Origin: Cryptomeria japonica | Lineage: Eukaryota > Streptophyta > Pinopsida > Cupressales > Cupressaceae | Length of the DNA: 64,000 bases | NCBI RefSeq assembly: GCF_030272615.1 | Contig: NC_081409.1 | Coordinates: 651,156,468-651,220,467 of the forward strand | Direction of reading: 5' to 3' | Part shown: positions 11,252 through 23,170 of the stretch, in pieces | Layout of the letters: each line of letters begins with the position of its first letter | Position numbering within the stretch: the first letter of the stretch is position 1 | The notes under the pieces: generated by a model | The model's input: only the letters and a program-made list of their open reading frames with translations | The model's database searches: none | Told to the model about the DNA's origin: nothing | Program-made: the position numbers and the translations under genes

Positions 11252-12459
11252 AACGATGTCATGCCCAAACTTTTGGGCTAAAAACGAAACACTTTTTTTT
11301 TTGAAACACTTAAACTCTCTAAATAATCTACATTTAAAGTGGAATCAATTAAGTCTTGTCTTAACTAGGATGTAAATAGAATTGTTTTCTAAGGTTGGTT
11401 TAGTTAACCAACTCAAATAAGCGACATTAATTAATGAAGATTAATTAATCCCAAGAGGGTTGTCGCAATTTAGTTAGTTAATTTAATTATCTTAATTAAC
11501 TTGCCGCTAATTAAAATCGAGGGATAATTATATATCTCAAATGCATTTAAATCATTCCCGACCAAACAATGATAATGTTATCTTAAATTTAATATTAATT
11601 AATTGAATGCATGCAAATTCATTATTTAAATCTAACTGATAAGGGTTCAAATTCCAGAATGTCATCTGCCAAATAAATCCAATTTTATGCTATAGTCAAT
11701 TTTAATTTTCCCCTGAACCTTTAAATTTGACAATATAATTAATCTAGCCAACATTGGTCTCAAAGGCTAAAAATTCATAAAAATAATTAATAATTTTCAA
11801 TTATAATTTTTTTTTCTAATTTAAAATATAACTTAACATCCATATTTAATCAAATATATCAAATAACTATATAGTTTCCTTAGTTGAATAAATTAAATCA
11901 ACTACATGATTAATGTATCCATATAACATTAATTCTCCATTTTCAATTATATAAAATAACTATATTAAAATTAATCTTCTCCCAATTCGGATAAGGAGTT
12001 TTAAAATTATTAACTCATGTGGCTAGAATTATAAGGGGGGAATCATTTTCAAAATTTGGAAAGTATTTCCCCCCCTGCTTATTTTAATTTTTTTTTTTTT
12101 TTAAATCTCAAACCCTAACTAGGGTTGAGTAATTTTCTTATATTTTATTTATATCCACTTAATAATCCCTTTCTTTTATTGTTATATTATTAGCTAACCC
12201 TAATATTCTTTTGCCTTTTATTTGTATGCAAATCCTAATCCGGATTTGGATTAGGGTTGCATATTTTACCCAAAAACAAATCCTAAACTTAATGTATTCC
12301 CTTTACCCTAACCCGAATTGGGTTAGGGTTTATCTTTTTTTGTGTTGTGTGTGTGTGTGTGATGCAGGGTTCGACCGTGAGGCGACGGCCATGGAGGCAC
12401 GGCGCCATCCGAAAGGGAGTCGCAGAGGAGGGGGGTCGAAGTGGGTGGAGGCGTTCACG

Positions 12460-12681
12460 AGGAAACCATCGTGGATGCCCACAATGGTGGCCCCGTGTCA
12501 CTCACTATGGTTATCCACAGTGGCAGCCTTGACGCCGCCCACTGTGGACACCCATAGTGGTGGTGCCGACGCCGCCCACTGTGGTTGCCCACAGTGGCGG
12601 ACTTGGCTCCGCCCACTGTGGGTTCCCACAATGGCGACACCAACGCCGCCCACTGCGGATGCCTGCAATAGCGATGCGGCC
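12460..12681. repeat. 37-bp tandem array of hairpin units (six copies)
   Basis: Units begin near 12460, 12497, 12534, 12571, 12608 and 12645, an exact 37-bp step. Each unit contains a small inverted repeat, clearest as CCACTGTGG ... CCACAGTGG. GC content is far above the flanking AT-rich DNA. The array yields open frames in several phases on both strands (PQW or GCPQW repeats), none of which I regard as a gene. Confidence 0.85.
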
Positions 12682-12761
12682 TGTGGCGTCTCCCATAAGG
12701 AGTGGTAGGGTTTTGGCCCCCCCAACAATTTTTTTTTTTTTTTTTTTAAATTGTTTTTATA

Positions 12762-12915
12762 AAATATATATATATATACACACACATTTTGCAAAAATAG
12801 GTTTTAAAAATATATATCTATATATATATATATATATATTTATATATAAATACAGATATATTTTTAAAACCTATTTGTGCAAACTCTGTGTGTGTGTGTG
12901 TGTGTGTATATATAA
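12762..12915. repeat. Long AT-rich palindrome next to the 37-bp array
   Basis: The left arm (about 12762-12834) and the right arm (about 12835-12915) are near-complete reverse complements. Both contain the 16-base core AATAGGTTTTAAAAAT or its complement, flanked by ATATAT and by CACACA/TGTGTG. A poly-T run (12729-12747) separates it from the GC-rich array. It could extrude a cruciform or be a fold-back element. Confidence 0.75.
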
Positions 12916-15762
12916 GTCTCTAAGGGTTAAAAGCTCTCTTTTTTTTTTTTTGATAGAACATGCAAGAATAATTTAAAATATAGATAGCATAGAAGATCTA
13001 TATATTTCATTTCTTGCTAAATTAATGTAGAGTAAAATTTTAATTTTCACATGAATACCAATATTCTTTTAGCTAGGTTATCTAGGTTCTAAATATACAG
13101 CATTAAATTTATTAGAACTGTCAGATTTAACAGTTAAACATATCAAAAAAAGGTTCATTTCTCTTATTTTCTATATCTATGAATGCTCCTATATCCCCTT
13201 TTTTTTTCTTTTTTTTTCTACAGCAATACAATTTTTTTTTTACAGTAATGCTAGCAGCAAGCTAAAGACTAAAATTAGGTTTTATTATTATTAATTTTCT
13301 GCAATATATAACCAGAAATTTAAAAAATGACAGAAATAACAACATTTAAATATTTGCAGGAAAATGCTTAAAAACACATTGCAATTCTTTTTTTTTCTGC
13401 ATCTTTCATTTCTTTACAAAAATTGCATAAATAAACAACAACAATTTTCAGTTTAAGACATAATTAAATAAAGATAACAACAGCAATATTTTACAAAATT
13501 TAAATAAAATGCTTTTCATATATGGATGGTTTGAACACAAGTTGTCAATCTTTACAAATAGGTAAAATACCCAAATAGTCTCTCATTCCTAATGAATGAG
13601 GACTTAACTAAATAACACATCTCTTTCCTTCAAAATATTTACAATAATTACATTTTTATTTCTTACTTTCTACAACTAAACAAAATCTGCAACTAAAGTA
13701 CAATCTGCTACTCCTAGCTTTCTTTCCTCTTTCCAAGCAACCTGCATACAAAACATAAGGTTGTGACCATAGGGTGCTCACCTCCCAGCCTAGGCTTACT
13801 AGAATCCACCCCTGAGCTTGGAGAACCAAGTCCTAGACGGGTTACACTCAAGCAAACACAAACGAGCAAGGGGAAAACAAAACTCAACAAACACATTCCC
13901 TTCCCAAGCTGAAACTTCATCACATAATGTGATTTTTTAATAGGGTGGAAGTGGACCAAGTACCCTAGAGGAGATCTACTAGATAATAACTCACAGCCAA
14001 CTCATGACATCCAAGAAAATACAACAAAACTCATCTTAACCCCCATATCGTTATGACCCCCAAAAGGCAAACATGCCATATTTGCTCCCCTTATGACCCC
14101 CGTATGCATAAACAGAACTATGCAGCAAGGGTCACATGGACAAACCCTTGAGATCACTCTCATGATGAGAACCTCTCACTCTAAGGTTGTGAAACTCCTT
14201 CCACCCCCAAGACCATTTTGCCCTTCCAAGGGTAAGATAGTCTTGGATACTCCCAAACACAACAAAATGCATAAACAGAAATAGAAAAAGAATCACATAG
14301 AGCTTTCACAAATACAATGCAAGATACAACATATACATTCAAGCATCCTACATACAGATTTCAAATAACAAGTAAGAAAACACCAACCTTGAATCTGCCA
14401 AGGGTATTATAGGGATGGCTTGGAGAAGAGTAGCCCAATCCACAAGACTTTTCTTCAACACTTAGCCAACTTTTCCTATTCTCAAACTGGTTTTTTTCCT
14501 TCAAAATTTGTCCAAAATCTCCAAAAATGGAGAGTGGATGATTAGCTCACTAAACTTCAATCTCTAGCCTAAGAAGGCTTCTCTCACTCCTTCCAACCTC
14601 TTGGATAGAGTGAGGGACTCCCATTGGTTGGTCTTCTCTAGATCTTACACACTCCCTAACCAAGGCACCTCAAGAAGAGGAATGAAATGGGGAAAAGGAA
14701 TTACACCTATCAAGAAAGTTATCTAACCAAGGATGGCACTCCTATAGATGGAATTCGTCCATCTTGGGAAAACCATTTTTTTGGGTGGTTAAACAAGCCC
14801 TAGGGGAAAGACACATGGCCAAATCTGGCCTTCACCCATAGGTACCCCATGAGGCCTAATAAAAATGCTCTAATACTAACTCTAGGAGTTGATTTAACCC
14901 TTAGAAAGTCCACCTAAAGTTAACCTACGGGTCAACTCTGAGTTGACCCTCCTTGTGGCTCACTAACCTAGATTTCTTGGTACCTTCAAGGATAAATAGG
15001 AGGTATAACAATTAAACAAAAATAAAACTCTCCAAAAAGTGACATGACAATTGCCAACACAACATACAACATATGTGTCAAGTGACACTACAAAATAATT
15101 CCACATCACAAATACACACATGGCAGTTGTCCCTTGAATGATTTAAACAAATTTAATTAATACAATTTACACACATGCAAACAATTACATTTACAAATAA
15201 AATACGATACATACGGGGTCTTGTCTCTCCAAATAGACAACCCCTGGTTTTACGAACGTACATAGGCCTAGGCTTGATTCTCCATAATATTTCCATGGTC
15301 ACATGGATAATTTCCTGCGCATCTCAATTTAAACATTAGTACTTTCCAATAGCCTCATATAATATAAAACACATAATTAAGAATACAATTCAATCACTCT
15401 GCATAGAATTGACATTATGCAATACAATTTGCCACATATCAAAGCAATTCACATAAGCAATTCATCATAACCCTCATAATTTAATCCATTCATAAGATAT
15501 GCAACATATTTCTAACATCATAATAAAGTCCTGCAAATCAAATAATGACATACATCTTCTCAATGTTACCCTGTTCTAGGATCATATAAAATTATATATC
15601 CACAAAGCATAGAAATGAAGCATCAATATATCAATGTTATCAAATTCGTGGGATCATATAAAGTTCTATATCTATAATGCATAAAAATAAAGCATCCATA
15701 ATAGTTCCAACATGAAAATCACTGAAAATCTAGGATGGGTCAAGGTAGGGCCTCACAAACGA

Positions 15763-17034
15763 CATTGGGGTTAGTCCATTGTAAAGCTTGAGCTGAAAAT
15801 TGTTGGTTTAGTTGTTAATTTGATGCTGGTTGTGGTCCATATAATGGAACTGGATTCATAGTCAGTGCTCCAGCTAGTGATGATGATGATACTCTTCGAA
15901 GTTGGTTATAGTTTTTATAACTCATGCCAATAAGAAGGTTGTGTCCAATTCCTCTAGGATTTTGATTTAATTCATGATTCATTTTGATAGCCAAGGCATA
16001 AACTTTTGCCAATGTGTCTTTGTCAGCTTCAACCATAGTTTGTTTGATAAACATTGCACTCTAAGGGTCTATGGTCCTAAAGTAAGCTTTGATAGCTACT
16101 CATTGCTCAACTTGATAAGGAGCTTGAAGTCTGTTGTAAGCTCCTTGAAAACTTGTATCGACGGTAGTCAAAGGTTCATTAGGCAACTTTTTCAATGAAG
16201 GAAATTGATGGTACAGGGTTGTTGGGTCTACATATACCCAAAATTGGGCAATGAAATCTTTTTCCAAAATATCTCAACTGGTGACAGAGTTGGCAGGTAG
16301 CATTAAATACTAGTAATACTCATTGTCTCCAAGAGAATATGGGAAGATTCGACATACCACGCCCTCATGCTCTATGTGGTTACAAATGACTACATCCTTG
16401 AATGCTTTAATATAATCTTTCATTGTCCTGGGTCCCCCAAACTAATACTTGCTATAAAATTTGTCTGAGTTTCTAGGGAGATCATGAATTCCTCCAAGTA
16501 TTATTCATAATGGTGTATGGGTTGGTTGAAAAATGTCATTTGAGGTTGTGGTGGATTGCAACTTACGAAAGGTGCAGCAATGGGTTGAGGACTAGGGATT
16601 ATCTGATTTTCTACGTTGTATTTAGATGACTGTACCGATGGGTCTATTGAAGACTGTCCTTTAGCTTTGTTTCTCTTCTTCCTAGTTGAAGGTCCTAACT
16701 CTACTAAGTCTGATGGGGAAGAATTGCTCCTAAGAACTTTATGAAACCTCTATAGAGAGAAGGGTGATATATGCTCCAACTTGCTACCTCAATTTCTTGG
16801 TGGTTGAGGGGGTTGTTAAGGGTTTCTTTGGGAAAGGAGTTGTCTTTGTGCTTCAGTTTCTATGCATCTACCCTTTTGCCTTTCGTTGTCAAGCACTTCT
16901 CGCATACATAACCAATCACTATAATTCTTTCTACAGTTCCAAGCAAGGGGACATAGTTGGGAGATGATTTCTTCTTGCTCATAACCAAGGTTCGGTTGAG
17001 TAAATGCAAGAAGTCTATCTTCCAGGAGCACCAT
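15763..17034 (-). pseudogene. 5' part of gag of element N
   Basis: The frame starts MVLLEDRLLAFTQPNLGYEQ at 17034, 50 bases after the primer-binding site, and includes a Gln/Arg-rich coil, then AIKMNHELNQNPRGIG and SMSY/MSYKNYNQLRR-type text at 15815-16054. It stops being collinear with gag only at the AACGA insertion point. Gag would form the particle that packages element RNA. Stops and shifts between 16054 and 16816 show decay. Assignment rests on position and on the PBS rather than a strong domain match. Confidence 0.6.
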
Positions 17035-17083
17035 GTTCAGTCATACTGTGCAGTGCAAATGAGAATTCAATTTAGACTGTTGG

Positions 17084-17100
17084 CCCTCCTTCTAGCGCCA
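17084..17100 (-). other. Primer-binding site complementary to tRNA-Asn
   Basis: On the minus strand this reads TGGCGCTAGAAGGAGGG, complementary over 17 bases to the 3' end of plant tRNA-Asn plus CCA (CCCTCCTTCTAGCG-CCA, from knowledge of the tRNA). It lies 5 bases downstream of the LTR end at 17106 and just upstream of gag, fixing the sense of element N. Confidence 0.85.
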
Positions 17101-17105
17101 ATTTC

Positions 17106-17926
17106 TGTTGATGGGTGTTTTGACATTATCACCAACAGTCATGTAGAATATGAAATGTATACAACCTCTCTTGAAAAGAAATCAATCTTGAAAGACTAAT
17201 CACTCCTAGGTCTCTATAGTTGGGTCTCGACAATATTGGGTCACTTAGTGGATGATGCAATTGTACCTGTCAAGGGGCCTACTAATTGAAACAAAATAAA
17301 CAAAATACTTTTTATGTATTATTTTATTTTCACTTGATAAAGAAACTTCAAAAGATCAGTCAAGGTAACAAGAGATAACAACTAAACTAATACAGAACAA
17401 CTTAATGAACTACAAAGTCAATGGATTGCAGCAAGGTATTATCAATAACATCTAATCAACATTCAAAAGGGACATTCTAGCAAACATGCAAAGTCATACA
17501 ACCCACACATAAATGGAAATAGAAATCACAAGATGAGATAATCACTCTACCATTTTGTCCTCATACACTATTAACATGCGCAATATGATTCATAAAACAA
17601 TAAAGCTTGGAACAACAAGTTGCTGATTCAAATGGAAGAAGATACTAGACTACGAAGAACAAAAACCCATAGAACATGTATTGTAGATCAGGCAATCCAC
17701 AGGCTACTTTTGTATTAATCCTTGTAAAATGAATAATAGTACTTCAAGAGTTTAAGAGAAATAATTTGCATAGAACTAAATTCTCTAGCTCAATGGCCTT
17801 GAATCATCAATTCGTGAACCCTCAAAATGGCCCAAATTCTATATTTTATAGAGTTTTACGCTACATTCTAGGAAGGCATCATGCCTGTAAACTAGGATTA
17901 CAAAAAGGAGGGAGTTGCAGTCAACA
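17106..17926 (-). mobile_element. 5' LTR of gypsy element N
   Basis: It begins TGTTGATGGG and ends GCAGTCAACA on the plus strand, with terminal inverted repeat TGTTGA/TCAACA, 821 bp long. The minus-sense LTR therefore ends ...CATCAACA just before the tRNA-Asn primer site. A TATA-like box lies inside near 17840. The flank after 17926 is TGCAA. No matching 3' LTR was found left of the integrase, so that end is lost or too diverged. Confidence 0.75.
17839..17853 (-). promoter_or_regulatory. TATA-like box in the LTR of element N
   Basis: Minus strand CTCTATAAAATATAG, ~740 bases upstream of the LTR end at 17106 and ~805 bases upstream of gag, in the correct direction to drive it. Confidence 0.5.
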
Positions 17927-18285
17927 TGCAAGTCGTTGCTTGTGAAATCTAGTTAAGTACTACTAAACTGGTACTCAAGGTTCACTTCCAAAATTATGCT
18001 CCAGTATCAAGAAGTTTGAAGAATGCTAAAAAAAAGCAAGTATTATATACAAATCCATTTGACAGCTCAGTAGTGGTGGCGGTGATGGTGCTCCATCATG
18101 CATCAGGGCCTATACAACTAGCTATTCATCATTCACTTCTTAGAGTTCTGGTAGTTGTTGATAAAGCAGTCCAAGGAAGTGGTAGGTGGGTCAGTGATGT
18201 AGCTTATCCTGAATTTTGATACTCTAAGTATCTCTTTTATACTTTCCACGTTGCTGACCATTTGATCCATTATTGTCTCAGCTTC

Positions 18286-18303
18286 TTAACACTGGAAAGT
18301 TAA

Positions 18304-18393
<90 letters not shown>

Positions 18394-21300
18394 TGTGTCT
18401 ATAGTAACCTCCATGGCCTCTACAAAATGATCCGCAATATATGAATCCCACCTACTGAGTACCGCCTCTTGATGTAGTACTCCTTCTTGCTTAAGGTTGT
18501 GGCCATGTCTTCCCAATAGTTTAGTCAAGAATTTCTCATACTATTCAAGTGCATTAAGGAGTAGAGGATGTTCTTTAAGAACCTTGATACGCCTTTGCTC
18601 CATTACCTCTATCTTCATATCTAGAATATTTATACATGATTGCAACTTATCGATATTCTCTCCTCCCAATAAATTCTCTTTTGTAATCACTTCTTCTCCT
18701 AACCTTCTGATTTTCTTTAGAATCTTATGTTGTTTGGACAACTAAAAAAGTCATTGTTCCCATATTATGGAACAATAAATAAGAGCATATTCATTAAAAT
18801 GGGCTTCTTCAACAGTTTCCATTGTACTTTGCAAGAATTATTATTTTTTATTTAATTGATCTTTCACCCAAGACTTAATTGTTGTGGCTACTTTTCTCAT
18901 CTCATACAACACTTTATATCACCCCGCGATACCGATGAAGTGGATGGTAAAGCATCATCAGTTCTAGAATCCAAAGGCTTCACTATCTCCATGATTAGTT
19001 GCTCATACTACCTCAATTGTGCCTTAACCTCTGCCTTAGTTTTCTATTATTTCCCCATCCTTGTTTTGACAGTGGAAATGGCAGCAAATAAAGTATCAAT
19101 GTCCCCCCACTTAGTCTGTTTACCCAGGTTAACCTTCGACACTTGGTACCTAGGGGTAACTTGGGTTGAACCTTCAACATCTTAAACTGGTACCACTATA
19201 TCAGTAATTACATCCCCCGAATCCATTTTTGAGAGATGATGAATCATCCTCGCTCTTTTTATTCTCCTTGCAGTTTCAGTAATTGCCTCCTGCAAAGTTA
19301 TATCCAGGAGGATGACCTTTGATTTCTTCTTGAAAGTAAAATTTAACCATTGCGGCATAGAGTCATCTTATTCCCCTCCCTGCATTGTTACATCCACAGT
19401 GATCCTATGGGCTTCTACATTTTGTTCCTGCTCTTCTTCTTGGTGCTCTTGTTGATCTAGATGAGTGGGTGAGCTTTATTAGATTTGAGCAACATGTTGA
19501 CCAAGACTAGTTTGTAGGATCTGATATGGATCGGGTTGTTTTTGTCTTGCTATCTTTTCCAACTTTTCAGAAACCTCTTTTTCAAATGATATTTTTGTTT
19601 CAACTTCATATCCTTTCTCATTTCCTCCTAGTTGTTGAAGCAATATTTATTGGTATTGATGAGTAAGGAACATTCTTTCATCTTGTTCATCAATTTCATC
19701 ATCATGGGCCTCTTCATGCGCCTCTTCTCCCATAACCTATACATGAATTTCTATTGGTTGCACCTATACCGTTGGCTCTCCTATAGTCCTTGATTGATTC
19801 TCTGGTTGGGTTGTAGTAGGATCCTCCTATGGCTCTTTTGATTTCTTTTCAATTTTCCTCCTCTTTGCTACGGCTGCAATGGGTTCATCATCTTCATCAG
19901 AATCTGTCTCAATGTTATGGATGATAACCCATTCTCAAGTGGGCACAGGAGGAGGTGTAGTGTGTTGTGTTGAAGAAGTAGGAGGAGTTTTTATTTCAGT
20001 AACTTCCTCTTGAGATGTACCTTCTCTTGGAATAATACCTATGGTAGGAACCATGGGCGTGACAAAAGCCTGTGGGATTGCTTGTAACCTTGTAGTGATC
20101 CCATGTTCCATAACAATTTTTAAGAATTGGAGCTCGTTCATTTCGGCATCCAATTGCCTCTTGAGCTCTTAGTTGTCAATTGGTATTGTTGCCTCTTCTA
20201 GATCAGTGGAAGTGTTTTTCCTTGAGTCAAACCTTGTTTTTCTTACATATTCTTTGTGGACTTTGGTTTGAGGGTTATTAGCAACTTTCCCCTTTTTCTT
20301 CTCCTTGGTGGCACTTGGTCGAATCCTCAAACTTAGCCATTGTCTCATCCTTTCCAAAACTTTTGATGTAACAATTTCAATATCCAAATCCTCTTGGTTG
20401 GACAATCTAATAGGAGTAAGAGGTATTTGATCAATTTCCTTCTCCTTGAATATAGGATCAAGGAGCTCACCATCGTCCCATAACTCCTTAGGGATATTTG
20501 TTTCAATTTTAAATTTTCTAATCTATGACACTGATAACTTATAATATCCTTTCTCCCTTACCTCAAAGTTGTCTTGCAAATTAGCCCAAAAATCCTCTAA
20601 AGTCGACTTGTGACCCTTGTAAGAAATAGGCATCATTTGTTTTAGCTTACCATATGGGTCATATAGGTCCCTTGAGTAATTAAATTCTTTTAAGCTCAAA
20701 TCATGGAGCTCTTGTTCTGTCGCCTTGGCTACCTATATATTAGGACATGTATAATGTTCTAGAGACATTGGTAAAGTAATCCCCATCTTATGCTTCAAAG
20801 TCAACAATGCCTGTAGGCACACCAATTGACTAGTATATTCCAAAATGATTATCTTGTTGTTGCCAAATATTGGTAAAAGAAAAGGATTTCATGTGAATCC
20901 GCTAACCCATAGATATGTTGCTCATTGGTTATGTAAGAACCAACAATCCCATTCCTTGATCATTTGCATTGCTTCTGGAGTTAGTCTATATCCTATATCT
21001 CTTCTCACTTTTATTATTATAGCATAAATAAATGCATCATTTAATCTTTTGAAATTTGACTTAGCCTCGAAGATAGGTAGTTGAGTGTAAAATTCCCACA
21101 CTCTTTTCTGTCCAGGTTCTTCTCCTAGTCTTCCTTCAGTCTTAAGCCCTAGGAACTTACTAGCCTGAGTGACCACCCATATAATGTAATAAGTCATGAA
21201 GAACTTATTCGTTTGAAGGACTGTGATCATCTAATTATGAATGTTATATGAAATAATCTATGACCAATCAAAATTGTGGTCATGTAATGAAACATCCATA

Positions 21301-21917
21301 TGTGAAAATGCCTACAGTACGACTTTCCAAAGGCTCTGCTTAGCATGATGATGAGGTCTCTTTGAGACTCCTCGAAATCGACTCTCAGAATATTTGTAGC
21401 CTTCAGACCAGTTTTCCTTGGCTCTTCTAGCCATGCTTCATTAATGTGTCTTTTGGAATTAGAAGTATTCTTTACAAATATAGAAGTGAACTACTCTTTA
21501 GTTGTTACAAGAACCTCTTCCCTCAGTGGTATCCCAAAATTCATCCCTATCATGTCAGGGGACAAGTCTACAATTACATTCCCGTGTGTATCAACACATT
21601 GCCTTGTCTCCTGATGGTATTATTTTGCAATTGTCATGATAACCTCAAATGACTACATGGCTTGAGGAAAGATAGTTGCCTCTACCAAGCTTGATCATTT
21701 GATCCTTCTATATGGGGCTTCTAGTGTATGAGGTATAGGTGTTAGTTGGGTTTTGATATCTTCAATCTCCATATGGCCGATCTCAGTATCAGTGACCCAC
21801 TAAACTTCATCTTCCAGCTTTGAGGCAAGAGTCTTCCTTTGATACTGACATTGTTATTGGCTTCTTTTCAAGCTTGGATTCTTCCTTTGTCCTCCTCTTG
21901 CTTGTGGATGGGTCCAT
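18286..21917 (-). pseudogene. Antisense ORF starting inside the right 3.2 kb LTR and running into internal DNA
   Basis: Starts MDPSTSKRRTKEE at 21917 and can be followed with few stops to about 18286. Conserved early block VIWVVTQASKFLGLKTEGRL (20922-21230). At 20155 the frame passes straight through the LTR border (ELKRQLDAEMNELQFLK; one TAA at about 20170). The internal part has a Pro/Thr-rich stretch, an acidic-to-basic switch DSDEDDEPIAAVAKRRKIEK near 19850 that resembles a nuclear localisation signal, Gln/Glu-rich text (QQEHQEEEQEQ), and a Lys/Glu/Leu-rich likely coiled coil (18541-18741). A (TA)n run interrupts its far end. Family not recognised; Tat elements such as maize Grande are known to carry an antisense gene near the 3' LTR, and this fits that layout. 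Confidence 0.6.
18311..18390. repeat. (TA)n microsatellite
   Basis: About 40 TA dinucleotides. It produces the artificial YIYIYI stretch in the minus-strand frame at 18286-18528 and marks a late expansion inside the antisense ORF region. Confidence 0.95.
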
Positions 21918-21984
21918 GAATCTGCTTTATCCTACAAGAAAAGATTAATAATTAGCTATTACTTCATATTATCAAATCATTACA

Positions 21985-23170
21985 TATTTCAGAACTCCAG
22001 GGTTCTGAGGCATAAAACTCTTCAAAACAACTAATTTCGGGATTTCGAGGTCCTGAGTTGAGGAAAGAGAAAAACAAATAATTTTGGAACTCCTAGGTTT
22101 CAAGTTTGGCAAAGGATCTCAAAAGGAAAATTTTAGAACTATGTGTTTCTAGGGTAAGTAAAACATTCCAAAAATCAATTTCGAAACTCCGAAGTTTCGA
22201 GGTAGGGTAAGGCAGTCTCAAAATAGACTCTAGGATTCCGAGATCCCAAAATAAGTAAACCTTTTATCATAAGAGCACTTCAGAACTCCAGTGTTCTAGG
22301 TTGGGTAAAACAAATTTTCACAAGGTACAACGGTTTCGAGATTTCGGGATCTTGAGGTAGGTAAAACTTTGTCGAAAGAGAACTTCAGAACTCTAAGGTT
22401 TTGTGGTGCTGAATGGGGTAGAACCTAGGCATTTTGGAATTTCGGGATCTCAAAATGTCAAAACTTAAGGTTTTGCAAAAATAGGATGAGATCAGCCAAT
22501 TTTATTGAAAATAGACAAAATTTAATCTAACCTAGCCTTAAAGGAATGATAAGACAAGAAAATGAAATGAACCAACCAACCTAGAAAGGCGACAACATGG
22601 AAAATACGAATGAGCAAGAGGTGGAACGCGTGGAGGGAGAGCTCGAATTTCATAATAGAGGAGTGCATAAATGAATGGAAATCATCCATTTGGCCCTATT
22701 TATACCCCCCCTATTTAGTGTCCATACAACTTCACTAAACATGACCTCTGGGTTCTGGAATCCCAAGACAAAACAAAGGGAATCTCAGAATTATGAGGTT
22801 CTGGGGTTCTGAGGCCCACACAAAAAGATGCCTTGGGACTCCGAGGTTCTAGAGTTTTGAGGCGAAACATAAGGTGATTCCAGGAGTTCAAGGTTCCCAA
22901 ATGTCGAAACTCAAACAAAACACAATAAAACACGAAGAACTCAGGATTCTGGGGCTTCCACAGAACAAAGAAAGAAGAATTCAGAATTATGGTGTTTCAG
23001 GGTTCTGAGGTCTTCAACAAAAAAAAGAAAAGAAGACTTCAATATTCTGGGGTTCCGAGGTCTTTGATGAAACCACGCAAACAAAACCATACTTCAAAAT
23101 TTTAGGGTTCCGAAGTAGAGACAAAACAAGCAAAAGGGGGCACCTCAAAACTTCGGGGTTCTAGGGTTTC
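21985..23170. repeat. GAAC...GTTC palindrome array in the right LTR
   Basis: Same array as in the left LTR. A clear unit at ~21991 is CAGAAC-TCCAGG-GTTCTG, a perfect inverted repeat with a 6-base loop. Units flank the TATA-like box on both sides. Confidence 0.7.
22696..22704 (-). promoter_or_regulatory. TATA-like box facing the minus strand (right LTR)
   Basis: Minus strand GGTATAAATAGGGCC, conserved with 2887-2895. Positioned ~780 bases upstream of the antisense ATG at 21917. Confidence 0.55.

Larger units (their letters stand above)
11257..15757. mobile_element. 4.5 kb insertion with perfect AACGA target duplication; giant solo LTR or non-autonomous LTR element
   Basis: The element begins TGTCATGCCC and ends GGGCCTCACA (TG...CA ends) and is flanked by AACGA at 11252-11256 and 15758-15762. 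Removing it and one AACGA restores the gag frame of element N. No retroviral-type protein motif is found inside and no second copy of its termini, so it is either a single very long LTR or a non-coding LTR element whose internal LTRs I could not resolve. It carries a 37-bp tandem array, a long AT palindrome and long homopolymers. Younger than element N because it interrupts it and its target duplication is still perfect. Minus sense (start TGTGAGGCCC) is possible. Confidence 0.75.

Noticed and set aside
12211-12976. Open frames on both strands across the GC-rich array (including a 165-residue plus-strand frame)
   Set aside because: They arise from a 37-bp repeat (not a multiple of three) read in several phases and run into poly-T and (TA)n; no domain and no codon preference.
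11257-15757. Helitron or Mutator insertion instead of an LTR-type element
   Set aside because: A 5-bp duplication with TG...CA ends does not fit Helitrons (no duplication, TC...CTRR ends) or Mutator (8-11 bp duplication, long TIR).
17084-17100. tRNA gene
   Set aside because: Only the 3' 14 bases plus CCA of tRNA-Asn are matched, next to an LTR end; no cloverleaf, so it is a primer-binding site.
18286-18528. Frame with YIYIYI tail
   Set aside because: Translation of a (TA)n microsatellite; only the part upstream of it is kept as antisense ORF remnant.
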